Assembly (NCBI GenBank): GCA_902779165.1
Contig: CACZAN010000031.1
Location: 1-39,447 of the forward strand
DNA: 39,447 nucleotides
Origin: an uncultured Bacteroidales bacterium
GTDB lineage: Bacteria > Bacteroidota > Bacteroidia > Bacteroidales > Bacteroidaceae
Direction of reading: 5' to 3'
A model generated the notes under the pieces. That model saw only the letters and a list, made by a program, of their open reading frames with translations, was not told the DNA's origin and made no database searches. The position numbers and the translations under genes are program-made. Below are positions 17,122 to 25,298 of this stretch, piece by piece (the first letter of the stretch is position 1; every line of letters begins with the position of its first letter).

Positions 17122-18201
17122 TTAAACCTGCGGTGCCTTGGGCATGTTGACGGTGAGGGCCTCTATCATGCGGGCATACACCGCGTTGAGTTCTTCGATC
17201 TGACGGGCCATCTTGCGTGTTTGGTCGTTGATCTGGTCAATCGTACCCACCTGCTGGCTGATGCTCTTCAGCTGCATCTCATAGATGGTGTTAATACCTG
17301 TGAGAGTGCGGTTGAGGTTCACCATTTCCTCGCTGTCCTGTGTCATGCGGCTGGCTTGCTCGCGTACCTTGCCCAGTACTTCTGTGAGTTGCTGCAGCTG
17401 GTCGACATATGCCTCAATGGCATCTTCCACCTCAGGCGCATTGGCAGCCTGTGCGTTGGTGAGCAGGTTCTGTGCTTCTTGTCCGAGCGATGCGGCGCTG
17501 GCAGCAGCCTGTGCGGCAGCTGCGAGGTTGGCAGCATCTTCGGCAGAGAGGCCTGGGCCACCGCCTCCGATGACTCCACCGCCACCGCTGATGACGGTTC
17601 CGCCACCGCTGATGACGGTTCCGCCACCGCTGATTTTGCCTTCTTCTCCAGCGGGCACTCCGCCCCCTACGGTTCCACCGCCGATGACGACTGTTCCTCC
17701 AGCGGGTGCTCCGCCACCACCGATGATGACGGTTCCACCGCCACCACCTCCGATGACTCCACCACCCGTGACAATAGTGCCTTCGCCGCTGGCAGCGACG
17801 GGTGCTCCACCACTGATGACGGTTCCACCGCCACCGCTGATAACAGTACCTCCGCCACCTCCGACTACTACAGGTTGACCGTTTCCTGCTCCTGCTTCTG
17901 CAGCAGCCTGGGCGGCAGCCTTCAGGGCTTCCATCTCATCGAGTCTCACGAATTCTTCATTCAGCTCGGTTTCGCCTTTCGCATCGAACGGACGGTCGAA
18001 ACCTGAGATGAAGAAGACGAAGACCTCGGTGCCCATACCGATGAACAGCATCAGGTTGGCACCAGGGATATGCGTCAGCTTGAAGAGTGTACCGAGGATA
18101 ACGACGGCAGCACCCCAGCTGTAGGCGTAGTTCATAAATGTCTGGCCCGGCACGGAATCCATCCAGTGCTGTAAGCGGGCTATAAGTGAGAACTTTGACA
18201 T
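17122..18201 (-). CDS. gldL: Type IX secretion motor protein GldL (PorL) with an extended Gly-rich linker
   Basis: 359 residues, clearly longer than typical GldL/PorL (roughly 210-310). Two N-terminal membrane helices (about 24-42, AYSWGAAVVILGTLFKL; about 47-67, GANLMLFIGMGTEVFVFFIS) are followed by the conserved GFDRPF. A cytosolic Ala-rich helix comes next (90-106), then about 110 residues of glycine-rich repeats with TVISGGG units (about 107-220). The conserved C-terminal helical part contains YVDQLQQLTEVLGKVREQAS and MARQIEELNAVYARMIEALT. GldL forms the pentameric stator around the GldM dimer. The Gly-rich region sits in the cytosolic part and is encoded by minisatellite-like DNA. Confidence 0.95.
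   Translation of the reverse strand: MSKFSLIARLQHWMDSVPGQTFMNYAYSWGAAVVILGTLFKLTHIPGANLMLFIGMGTEVFVFFISGFDRPFDAKGETELNEEFVRLDEMEALKAAAQAAAEAGAGNGQPVVVGGGGGTVISGGGGTVISGGAPVAASGEGTIVTGGGVIGGGGGGTVIIGGGGAPAGGTVVIGGGTVGGGVPAGEEGKISGGGTVISGGGTVISGGGGVIGGGGPGLSAEDAANLAAAAQAAASAASLGQEAQNLLTNAQAANAPEVEDAIEAYVDQLQQLTEVLGKVREQASRMTQDSEEMVNLNRTLTGINTIYEMQLKSISQQVGTIDQINDQTRKMARQIEELNAVYARMIEALTVNMPKAPQV
17541..17883. repeat. Minisatellite-like GC-rich repeats encoding the GldL glycine linker
   Basis: On the plus strand a 21-bp unit (gccaccgctgatgacggttcc) is repeated exactly at 17581-17601 and 17602-17622 and partially after that; degenerate relatives continue to 17880. Unit length is a multiple of three, so copy number can change without breaking the gldL frame. 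Confidence 0.8.
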
Positions 18202-18206
18202 ATTTT

Positions 18207-18238
18207 GATTTGACGATTTGACGATTTGACGATTTGAT
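18207..18238. repeat. 8-bp tandem repeat (gatttgac x4) between gldK and gldL
   Basis: Three exact and one near-exact copy of gatttgac lie in the 111-nt gap between gldK and gldL, with further single copies at 18253-18260. Related words recur in the gldL-gldM gap (17050-17120) and in the PUL gap at 32251-32270. Confidence 0.8.
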
Positions 18239-18312
18239 GATTTTCGACCTTCGATTTGACGACCTTACTATGTTATTGTGAAATGGTGAAACCGTCAAAT
18301 CGTGAAATAGGT

Positions 18313-19764
18313 TTATTTCTTTCCTTTATTCTTTATACCGCTGGCATCGCGCACCATACTGCGCACACAACGGAAGCCAATGTAAGAACGGGGCTGGTTC
18401 TGATACTCATAGGAGCGCCATGCGGAACGAATCATGCTTTCGGGGTCTTTCCACGAGCCGCCGCGCACGCTCTTTTTCTTCAGGCGGTAGGGGTCTTCCT
18501 TGGCGGCGTTGTAGCGGAGCTCCGGGTTCATGTCGCTCATGGCTTGAACGCCAGCTTCAGTATACACCGTGCTGGTCCATTCTGCCACGTTGCCTGCCAT
18601 GTCATAGAGTCCGTTGGAGTTTGCTGAGAAGATGCCACATTTTGAGGTAATGAGTGAGCCGTCCTGCGTGTAGTTGCCACGATCGGGCTTGAAGTTTGCG
18701 AAATAGCAGCCATTGTCACTCTTCACGGCTTTGTCTTCCCAAGGGAAGGGGTTGCCCTCCTTGCCACGGGCAGCGTACTCCCATTCGATCTCTGTGGGTA
18801 GGCGGTATGGCTGGATTTCGGCTGCGTTCTGTCCGAGACCTTTGGCCAAGAACTCGGTGCGCCAGCGACAGAATGCCATAGCCTGCTCCCACGATACGCC
18901 CACCACGGGATAGTCATCGTAGGCGGGGTTGGAGAAGTACAGGCGCAGGTAGCGTTCGTTCTCTGCGTTTTGGAAGTCGTTGACCCAGCAGGTGGTGTCG
19001 GGATAGATGTTGATAATATAGGTGTTCAGGAAGTCCCACGGTCCAGAGAGCGGACGTGAGATAGTCTGGCGCACGATTTTTCCTTCATCATCGATATAGG
19101 CGGTGTCCTTGGAGATCATCACGTCGTCGGTGCTCACCTCATGGTCTGTGTTCAAGTCTCGCTCTTCTGCATTCAGGCGGAACCTGCGCTGAGCTGCTGC
19201 AGCATAGTCATACACCTCATAGCGATAGTTCATCTGGCTGGCATCTAACATCTTAGTGCCATCGATGGGGTGAATGACATAGACGCTTTCTATGGCTCGC
19301 TGCTCGTCTTCTGTAGCCTTTCGCCAAGGAATAGCCTTGTTCCAGTTCAGTCGCGGAGTGATGGGGTTGCCTTCCTTGTCCTCCTCTATCTTGAAGGTTT
19401 CGTCGCCACCAAAGGCGGGGTCTGCCAAACGCTCGCGGATGATGCTGTCGCGCACCCACATCACGAACTGACGATACTTGGCATTGCTGACTTCCGTCTG
19501 GTCCATCCAGAAACCATCGACACTGATTTCGCGGGAGGGGAATCCTGCCCCCCACAGCGTGTCGTTCTCTTGAAGACCAATTCGCAGCGAACCTTTTTGT
19601 ACGGCCACCATTCCGAACGGTGTGGCTTCGCCCATAGCAGTGCCGCGAACTCCCGTCACCTCACCGCCTGTAGCCATAGCATTGGATTTAGCACCGGCGC
19701 AGGAAGCTACCGCTACGGCGGAAATCAGAATTAGAAAATAATAGCTTATCTTCTTCATATCCAT
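18313..19764 (-). CDS. gldK: Type IX secretion lipoprotein GldK (PorK)
   Basis: 483 residues. It has a lipoprotein signal peptide with lipobox (LISAVAVASC, Cys at about residue 22; start ATG 19764 or the in-frame ATG two codons later). The body is a formylglycine-generating-enzyme/sulfatase-modifying-factor type fold used structurally in GldK: EISVDGFWMDQTEVSNAKYR, then QFVMWVRDS, YPVVGVSWEQAMAFCRWR, YRLPTEIEWEYAARGKEGNP, GLYDMAGNVAEWTSTVY, and VRGGSWKDPESMIRSAWRSY, then IGFRCVR. GldK/PorK is an outer-membrane lipoprotein that builds the periplasmic ring with GldN/PorN. It lies 58 nt after porP and 111 nt before gldL, the canonical order. Confidence 0.95.
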   Translation of the reverse strand: MDMKKISYYFLILISAVAVASCAGAKSNAMATGGEVTGVRGTAMGEATPFGMVAVQKGSLRIGLQENDTLWGAGFPSREISVDGFWMDQTEVSNAKYRQFVMWVRDSIIRERLADPAFGGDETFKIEEDKEGNPITPRLNWNKAIPWRKATEDEQRAIESVYVIHPIDGTKMLDASQMNYRYEVYDYAAAAQRRFRLNAEERDLNTDHEVSTDDVMISKDTAYIDDEGKIVRQTISRPLSGPWDFLNTYIINIYPDTTCWVNDFQNAENERYLRLYFSNPAYDDYPVVGVSWEQAMAFCRWRTEFLAKGLGQNAAEIQPYRLPTEIEWEYAARGKEGNPFPWEDKAVKSDNGCYFANFKPDRGNYTQDGSLITSKCGIFSANSNGLYDMAGNVAEWTSTVYTEAGVQAMSDMNPELRYNAAKEDPYRLKKKSVRGGSWKDPESMIRSAWRSYEYQNQPRSYIGFRCVRSMVRDASGIKNKGKK

Positions 19765-19822
19765 TATTTTGCTGAATTATATCTCTTGTATTGATATCTT
19801 AATATATGTCTTTTCTCTTTTC

Positions 19823-20770
19823 TTACAGGAGTCTCACACTTTGGTGTTTGTTCCTCCCCTTCTTGAAGAGGTCCAGATTGGTGATGTATCCGAGGCTGAT
19901 TTCGTGGGTGCCTTGTAGGGCACCAACCCCTGAAGTATAGATCTCATAGCAGTATCCCAGCTGTATGCCTTGGAAGGTGCCTCCGATGAATACTGATGTG
20001 GAGATCGTGGGGCTGTAACCCACACCTGCGTACATCTTTCCTTTGGGGCCGTCGTAGAGGAGTCTTGCCGTTATGTCGCCTCTCCAGGCGGACAAGTCAG
20101 AACGCACAATAGCTGAGGTCTGCATTTTAAATAACGGATTTTTAAACCGAATATTGTATCCACCCGTTAAATAAAATGTCGCAGGCACTTTATATTCGTT
20201 CGCTTTTGTGTCTCCGAGGGTTACCATGGGTGATAAAGTATGCAGCATAGAGAAGCCTGCATACCACACCTTGCCATCGTAGCGAAGCCCTGCATCGAGG
20301 TCGAAAGCTGTGCCGTTGACATCAGAGGAGGGAAATGCATTGTCACCAGGGGTTTCAAGCTCCAGACCAGAACCTTTGAAGCCTTCGGCAAGCATTGCCA
20401 CACGCACTCCAGCACTTAATCGTCCGCCCCATAGATTATGGTGGTAGGCGTACTGAGCATAGAACTTTTTGTGCTCAAAAAGACCGATTTTATCGTTTAT
20501 GAATCCAGCTCCCACGCCATGCGCCGGGCTGATCATCCAAAGGGGAATATCGGCCGTGATAATCATGGTGGCAGGAGCGTGGGTGTAGCCCAACATCTGC
20601 AAGGCGTAGCCGCCGTGAACGTCCAACTGTCCTTCTAATCCGGATGCTGCAGGGTTATAGAACGACTGAAACGCCCAATAGTGGTTGAACGACGGGTCAT
20701 ACTGTGCCTGTGCAGGAATAGCCAGGCAAAGCACGAAAAAGGCGGTAGAAAGAATCTTTGAACAGCTCAC
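19823..20770 (-). CDS. porP: PorP/SprF-family type IX secretion outer-membrane protein
   Basis: The open frame extends to 20830, but that upstream part overlaps a near-consensus promoter (20800-20831), so translation must begin further in. GTG at 20770 gives SCSKILSTAFFVLCLAIPAQ, a good signal peptide, and a product of about 315 residues. The mature part has the PorP/SprF hallmarks: YDPSFNHYWAFQSFYNPAAS, then GYTHAPATMIITADIPLWM, GVGAGFINDKIGLFEHKKF, YDGKVWYAGFSMLHTLSP, and a barrel ending in GTHEISLGYITNLDLFKKGR. PorP-type proteins help to attach or secrete T9SS components at the outer membrane. It is the first gene of the porP-gldKLMN operon. Confidence 0.9.
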   Translation of the reverse strand: MSCSKILSTAFFVLCLAIPAQAQYDPSFNHYWAFQSFYNPAASGLEGQLDVHGGYALQMLGYTHAPATMIITADIPLWMISPAHGVGAGFINDKIGLFEHKKFYAQYAYHHNLWGGRLSAGVRVAMLAEGFKGSGLELETPGDNAFPSSDVNGTAFDLDAGLRYDGKVWYAGFSMLHTLSPMVTLGDTKANEYKVPATFYLTGGYNIRFKNPLFKMQTSAIVRSDLSAWRGDITARLLYDGPKGKMYAGVGYSPTISTSVFIGGTFQGIQLGYCYEIYTSGVGALQGTHEISLGYITNLDLFKKGRNKHQSVRLL

Positions 20771-20799
20771 TGTGCGATGTTTACCCTTAAAATCGACCG

Positions 20800-20831
20800 C
20801 AAAGGTAGGAAATATCAGTGGATGTGCCAAA
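20800..20831 (-). promoter_or_regulatory. Main promoter of the T9SS operon
   Basis: On the minus strand TTTG (20828-20831), 20 nt, then TACCTTTG (20800-20807): an excellent match to the Bacteroidetes consensus. Transcription would start near 20794, leaving a short leader before GTG 20770. Confidence 0.75.
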
Positions 20832-20881
20832 AAAAATGAAGATTTCTCTTAAAAAACGCATCGTCGTATGTTGATTTTACT

Positions 20882-20889
20882 TATCTTTG
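20882..20889 (+). promoter_or_regulatory. -7 element TATCTTTG for the adenosyltransferase gene
   Basis: TATCTTTG fits TAnnTTTG, 45 nt upstream of ATG 20934, divergent from the T9SS promoter. The two divergent elements are about 75 nt apart. No clear TTTG at -33. Confidence 0.45.
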
Positions 20890-20933
20890 TCCCCCAAAAT
20901 TACAAAACACACCTTAATATATATATATAGAGT

Positions 20934-21506
20934 ATGAACAAAAGTCATCTTTACACACGAACGGGCGACGATGGCACAACCAGCCTCGTCGGAGGGCAGC
21001 GCGTAGCGAAAACCCATGCCCGTCTCGAGGCTTATGGCACCGTCGATGAACTTAATTCCCAGCTTGGTTTGCTGTTGACCTACATTACCGATGAAGCCGA
21101 CCGCGCCACGCTTCTTGCCATCCAGAACCAGCTCTTTGTCATCTGTTCGGAACTTGCTACGGCTGACGAAGACTTGCGTGCCCGTCGTTCCAGTGTTACT
21201 GAGGACGATGTGCAATGGATAGAGCATGCTATCGATGCAGCTGAAGAAGGTCAGCCTGGTTGGCGTGGATTCATCCTCCCTGGCGGAACGCGCGGGGCTG
21301 CTGTAGCTCATGTCTGTCGCACCGTCTGTCGGAGGGCCGAGCGCCGCATCCACGTCGTTGCACAGGAATCCGAGGTGAACCCACTCTTGCTCGCTTATGT
21401 CAATCGTTTAAGCGACTATCTTTTTGCATTGGCCAAGAAAATCAACCTCCAAGCGGGAAAAGAAGAGAATTTTTGGCGTAAAATTGAAAAAAAAGCTAAA
21501 TCCTAA
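20934..21506 (+). CDS. PduO-type cob(I)alamin / corrinoid adenosyltransferase
   Basis: 190 residues, the family's normal length. The N-terminal loop YTRTGDDGTTSLVGGQRVAK binds ATP and GTVDELNSQLGLL follows on the first long helix. The conserved block RAERRIHVVAQESEVNPLLL and LSDYLFALAK near residue 165 forms the active site with a bundle of helices. The enzyme transfers the 5'-deoxyadenosyl group of ATP to reduced corrinoid, making adenosylcobalamin in the cytosol. There is no other cobalamin gene nearby, so it probably serves salvage for enzymes such as methylmalonyl-CoA mutase, which many Bacteroidales use for propionate. Divergently transcribed from porP. Confidence 0.93.
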   Translation: MNKSHLYTRTGDDGTTSLVGGQRVAKTHARLEAYGTVDELNSQLGLLLTYITDEADRATLLAIQNQLFVICSELATADEDLRARRSSVTEDDVQWIEHAIDAAEEGQPGWRGFILPGGTRGAAVAHVCRTVCRRAERRIHVVAQESEVNPLLLAYVNRLSDYLFALAKKINLQAGKEENFWRKIEKKAKS

Positions 21507-21528
21507 CGCGAAAATCAAAAAAGTATTG

Positions 21529-21536
21529 TATCTTCG
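21529..21536 (+). promoter_or_regulatory. -7-like element TATCTTCG before the DUF2795 gene
   Basis: TATCTTCG is one base from TAnnTTTG, 83 nt upstream of ATG 21619, and follows the stop of the adenosyltransferase gene by 23 nt. Confidence 0.35.
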
Positions 21537-21618
21537 CACTCAAAATAGGCGATAATATCCCTAAAACACTTCAAAAACAAATAAACCTAAATAATAACAC
21601 TTAATTATTCATCACAAA

Positions 21619-21840
21619 ATGTATTGGACCCTAGAACTTGCATCAAAATTGGAAGATGCTCCCTGGCCTGCAACTAAAGAGGAACTTATCGACTACGCTG
21701 TTCGCAGTGGAGCTCCTCTTGAAGTCATCGAAAACCTACAGGAGATAGAAGATGAGGGGGATATCTATGAGAATATCGAAGACGTCTGGCCTGACTACCC
21801 CACCAAAGAAGACTTCCTTTTCAACGAAGATGAGTATTAA
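21619..21840 (+). CDS. DUF2795 family small protein
   Basis: 73 residues, very acidic (pI clearly low), no signal peptide. It contains ASKLEDAPWPATKEELIDYA and SGAPLEVIENLQEIEDEGD, ending VWPDYPTKEDFLFNEDEY. This small cytosolic protein is strongly conserved in Bacteroidetes and is annotated as DUF2795; function is unknown. It stands alone between the adenosyltransferase gene and the PUL. Confidence 0.85.
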   Translation: MYWTLELASKLEDAPWPATKEELIDYAVRSGAPLEVIENLQEIEDEGDIYENIEDVWPDYPTKEDFLFNEDEY

Positions 21841-21930
21841 AGACGGCCTTTTCTTTCATTATTAAATAAATTTATTGATGGAAGGGCAAAGGGTGAGTTT
21901 CTGTTAAATAGTCTCTCAAATTTGTCATTT

Positions 21931-21957
21931 TGATACATTTGTTAACGTATGATACAT
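21931..21957 (+). promoter_or_regulatory. Candidate regulator site: direct repeat TGATACAT
   Basis: TGATACAT occurs at 21931-21938 and 21950-21957, 19 nt apart, about two helical turns, upstream of the presumed PUL promoter. The first copy also overlaps a TACATTTG word. The 225-nt gap between the DUF2795 gene and susC otherwise holds only AT-rich sequence and the promoter below. Confidence 0.35.
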
Positions 21958-22007
21958 AATTTAAAATATTTGAAACACTTGTTGTAGTGACGAATTTAGT
22001 ACCCCCA

Positions 22008-22015
22008 TACATTTG
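22008..22015 (+). promoter_or_regulatory. -7 element TACATTTG of the PUL promoter
   Basis: TACATTTG fits TAnnTTTG and lies 50 nt before the first susC ATG. No good TTTG box at the normal distance is seen, which would fit an activator-dependent promoter. Confidence 0.5.
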
Positions 22016-22065
22016 CCCTCAAAAACTAATAAATTTTATTAAATAATACTATAAAAACGTAGCTT

Positions 22066-25000
22066 ATGAGTCAAATTCTGTCAAAATCGAGGCACCTTAA
22101 TCAGCTGATTAGACAGGCCTTATCCGCTATTTTGATGCTTTTTGCATTCAGCTCTGTGCTGTATGCTCAAGAAGGCATCACTGTTCGGGGTACTGTCATC
22201 GACGATACAGAGGAACCTTTGATAGGTGCTTCGATTAAAGTGAAAGGAAAGACTGGAGTGGGTACTGTAGCCGACATGGATGGTAATTTCCAACTGACGG
22301 TGCCCTCAGAGCAGTCAGTACTGGTGTTTTCCTATGTAGGTATGTCCTCCAAGGAAGTGAAGGTTGGTAAGCAGCGCAACTTCAAGATTACGCTCGAAGA
22401 CAACACCCAGATGGAAGAAGTCGTCGTTGTGGGTTTCGGCCAGCAGAAGAAGGTTTCCGTAGTGGGCGCTATCACACAGACTACTGGCGAAGTCCTTGAA
22501 CGTTCCGCGGGTATTGGTAGTGTCGGTGCAGCCCTCACAGGTAATCTTCCCGGTGTTGCTACTATCGCATCATCAGGTCAGCCCGGTGAAGAGGATCCCC
22601 GCATCTATATTCGTGGTGCGTCGGCTTGGAACCAGGATGCACAGCCTCTGATCCTTGTCGATGGCGTCAAGCGTGACATCAAGTCCGTGGATATCACCTC
22701 AGTAGCTACAATCTCCGTGCTAAAGGATGCATCCGCCACCGCCGTGTACGGTGTGGAAGGTGCTAACGGTGTTATCCTTATCACGACGAAACGTGGTGTG
22801 GAAGGCAAGGCCAGAATCGATGTCGGTTTCAACGCCACATTGAAGGCTGTTTCCAAGCTCCCGCGCAAGTACGACTCTTATGATGGATATATGCTACGCA
22901 ATCAGGCTATCGAGCATGAACTTGCCCTCGGTGGCGATGCTTCCTGGGCGTTCTATCGTCCGCAATCCTTCATCAATAACTTCCGTAATCAGGATTACAC
23001 CGTGAAGCCTCAGTATGATGCCAGCGGCAGCTATCTTGGTGACTACAGTCAGGCGGAGCGCTATCCAAACGTAGACTGGCAGGACGAAATGTTCAAAACG
23101 ACCGCCATGTCATACAATGCGAATCTCAATCTGTCTGGTGGTACGAATTTCGTGAAGTACTTCGTAGCCTTCGACTTCCAGAACGAAGGTGATATGACCC
23201 GCATGTGGGATAACCACCAAGGTTATGAAGGTGGTTATGCTTATAATCGTTTGAATGTACGTTCGAACTTAGACTTCCAGATAACGAAGACGACCCAGTT
23301 CAAGGTGAATCTGGCAGGCTCTAATGCCCAGCAGAAGACCCCACGTTATTATTGGGGTAACGGTAATAGTGGTGATCAAACAAAGGACATGTTCTTCCAG
23401 CAGCAAAAATGGTCTGGTGCCTATAAGATGGCGCCCAACCTCTTCCCCGTTCAGTTCTCCGACGGTTCCTGGGGTTATTATCCTTTGGTTTCCAACATTG
23501 AGAACTCTCCTCAGAGTGTTGCAACGTGTGGTTATGAGCTGAAGACCATCACTCGCGTTTACACCGACTTCGCACTTGAACAGAAACTGGATTTCATCAC
23601 GCCCGGACTTGTCGCACGCGGTACGGTCTCTTGGGATAACCAGTTCAATGAGGGGTCTCGCGGTATTACTGACCAGCATACTCCTAAGAGAGCTTATATG
23701 ATTCCTGAGGACGGTCAGATGATGCCTGAAAACCTGATTGATGCTAAGACGGGATTCGACTTCTACGAAAGTCGCGACTGGGATGATGTGGCAGGTAGTG
23801 TTAGTTATACGGGCCGTGCTACCGAAGTCTCCCTTCAGCTCTATTGGGGCCGTCAGTTCGGCGATCACAATGTATCGGCTATGGGTAACTGGAAACGCCG
23901 TACCAACGCAGGTGGCACCGAGTTGGAGAATCGCCGTGAGGACTGGGTGTTCCGTACCACTTATGACTTCAAGAGCCGCTACTTTGCTGAATTCAATGGC
24001 GCTTACAACGGTTCCCAGAGGTTCTCGCCGGATAACCGTTTTGCCTTCTTCTGTTCTGGAGCTGTCGGTTGGATGCTCTCGGAGGAGAAATTCATGAAAT
24101 GGTTCCGTGACAAGGGAATCATTGATATGTTCAAGATCCGCGGTTCTATCGGTGAAATCGGTGATGACAGTGCGGGTAAACGCTTTGCTTACCTGACAGA
24201 GTGGAAAGTGGTAGGTCCCTTTAAAGTGACTGTTGACAATTCCAACAGCCCGTTTACGGGATACCAGGAATCGGGTATTGCAATGCCTGATCTTCGCTGG
24301 GCTACTGTGTCGAAGAAGAATATCGGTGCAGATTTCGCCTTCCTGGGCGGTATGATTGCAGGTAGCTTCGACTGGTTCCGCGATGACCGTTATGATATCT
24401 TTATTTCCGGTGTCGAACGTTCTGTACCTTCCTTCTACGGTGTTTTGACTACTCCCGATATCAATAAAGGTAAGATCAAGAACTCTGGTTTCGAATTAGA
24501 GCTCCGTTTCAACAAGGTGTTCAACAACCGCATGCGTTTATGGGCAAACGGCAGCTACACGTACGCGCACAATACCATTATTACTAAAGATGACCCCGAA
24601 TTGATTCCAAGTTACCGTAAGGCTCAGGGTTATTCCAATGGCCAGTACCATTCGTATATCGACAACGGCTTTATCGGTTCTTACGACCAACTCTACAGTA
24701 CTCCTGAACGCGAGAAGGACGACAACCAGGTGCTCATCGGAGACCACTACATTGTAGACTTCAATGGTGATGGCAAGGTAGACGAGACCAACGACCAGGC
24801 TCCTTATGGCTACACGGGAACTCCGGAGCACACTTACAATGCCACCATCGGTTGGGAGTGGAAAGGATGGAGCATTTTCGCTCAGATGTATGGTGTAACG
24901 GGTGTTACGCGTGATGTCACGCTCACCACGTTCAACGATAAGCTTCTCACCGCATACGATACAGGTAACTGGTGGAATCCTGCAGATGGGACAGGTGAAG

Positions 25001-25287
25001 TTGTTGTACCACGCTACACGACTCAGGTTTCATACAACAATGGTACCCAATTCCTCTACGACGGCTCCTATTTCCGTTTGAAGAATGTGGAAGTCGGTTA
25101 CACTTGGACTAAGGGTTGGATCCGGAGACTCGGTTTCACAAGCCTGAAGCTTTACCTGAATGCAAACAACCTCTTCCTCATCACCAAGATGCCTGACGAC
25201 CGCGAGAGCAACTATGGCTGGAGCGGCAGCGGCGGTGCTTACCCCACAGTTAGGCGTTATAACTTCGGATTTAAGCTTTACCTTTAA
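22066..25287 (+). CDS. SusC/RagA-family TonB-linked outer-membrane transporter (PUL pair 1)
   Basis: 1073 residues. Signal peptide (LSAILMLFAFSSVLYAQ, cleavage at about residue 35), then a carboxypeptidase-regulatory-like domain at about 38-115 (GITVRGTVIDDTEEPLIGAS, then YVGMSSKEVKV). A TonB-box-like stretch with MEEVVVVGFG follows. The plug at about 120-240 includes LTGNLPGVATIASSG, IYIRGASAWNQDAQPLILVD, and VLKDASATAVYGVEGANGVI, then LITTKRG. The 22-strand type barrel includes DFNGDGKVDETNDQAPYGYT and ends in YNFGFKLYL. SusC proteins import glycan oligosaccharides across the outer membrane with the SusD lid encoded 11 nt downstream. First gene of the PUL operon, preceded by TACATTTG. By gene order it corresponds to xusA in Prevotella xylan loci; the substrate assignment is inference. 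Confidence 0.95.
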   Translation: MSQILSKSRHLNQLIRQALSAILMLFAFSSVLYAQEGITVRGTVIDDTEEPLIGASIKVKGKTGVGTVADMDGNFQLTVPSEQSVLVFSYVGMSSKEVKVGKQRNFKITLEDNTQMEEVVVVGFGQQKKVSVVGAITQTTGEVLERSAGIGSVGAALTGNLPGVATIASSGQPGEEDPRIYIRGASAWNQDAQPLILVDGVKRDIKSVDITSVATISVLKDASATAVYGVEGANGVILITTKRGVEGKARIDVGFNATLKAVSKLPRKYDSYDGYMLRNQAIEHELALGGDASWAFYRPQSFINNFRNQDYTVKPQYDASGSYLGDYSQAERYPNVDWQDEMFKTTAMSYNANLNLSGGTNFVKYFVAFDFQNEGDMTRMWDNHQGYEGGYAYNRLNVRSNLDFQITKTTQFKVNLAGSNAQQKTPRYYWGNGNSGDQTKDMFFQQQKWSGAYKMAPNLFPVQFSDGSWGYYPLVSNIENSPQSVATCGYELKTITRVYTDFALEQKLDFITPGLVARGTVSWDNQFNEGSRGITDQHTPKRAYMIPEDGQMMPENLIDAKTGFDFYESRDWDDVAGSVSYTGRATEVSLQLYWGRQFGDHNVSAMGNWKRRTNAGGTELENRREDWVFRTTYDFKSRYFAEFNGAYNGSQRFSPDNRFAFFCSGAVGWMLSEEKFMKWFRDKGIIDMFKIRGSIGEIGDDSAGKRFAYLTEWKVVGPFKVTVDNSNSPFTGYQESGIAMPDLRWATVSKKNIGADFAFLGGMIAGSFDWFRDDRYDIFISGVERSVPSFYGVLTTPDINKGKIKNSGFELELRFNKVFNNRMRLWANGSYTYAHNTIITKDDPELIPSYRKAQGYSNGQYHSYIDNGFIGSYDQLYSTPEREKDDNQVLIGDHYIVDFNGDGKVDETNDQAPYGYTGTPEHTYNATIGWEWKGWSIFAQMYGVTGVTRDVTLTTFNDKLLTAYDTGNWWNPADGTGEVVVPRYTTQVSYNNGTQFLYDGSYFRLKNVEVGYTWTKGWIRRLGFTSLKLYLNANNLFLITKMPDDRESNYGWSGSGGAYPTVRRYNFGFKLYL

Positions 25288-25298
25288 TAGTAAATATT

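Noticed and set aside
17285-17878. Proline-rich plus-strand frame opposite gldL
   Set aside because: The Pro-rich repeats are the complement of the glycine codons in the GldL linker; gldL has conserved helices and operon context.
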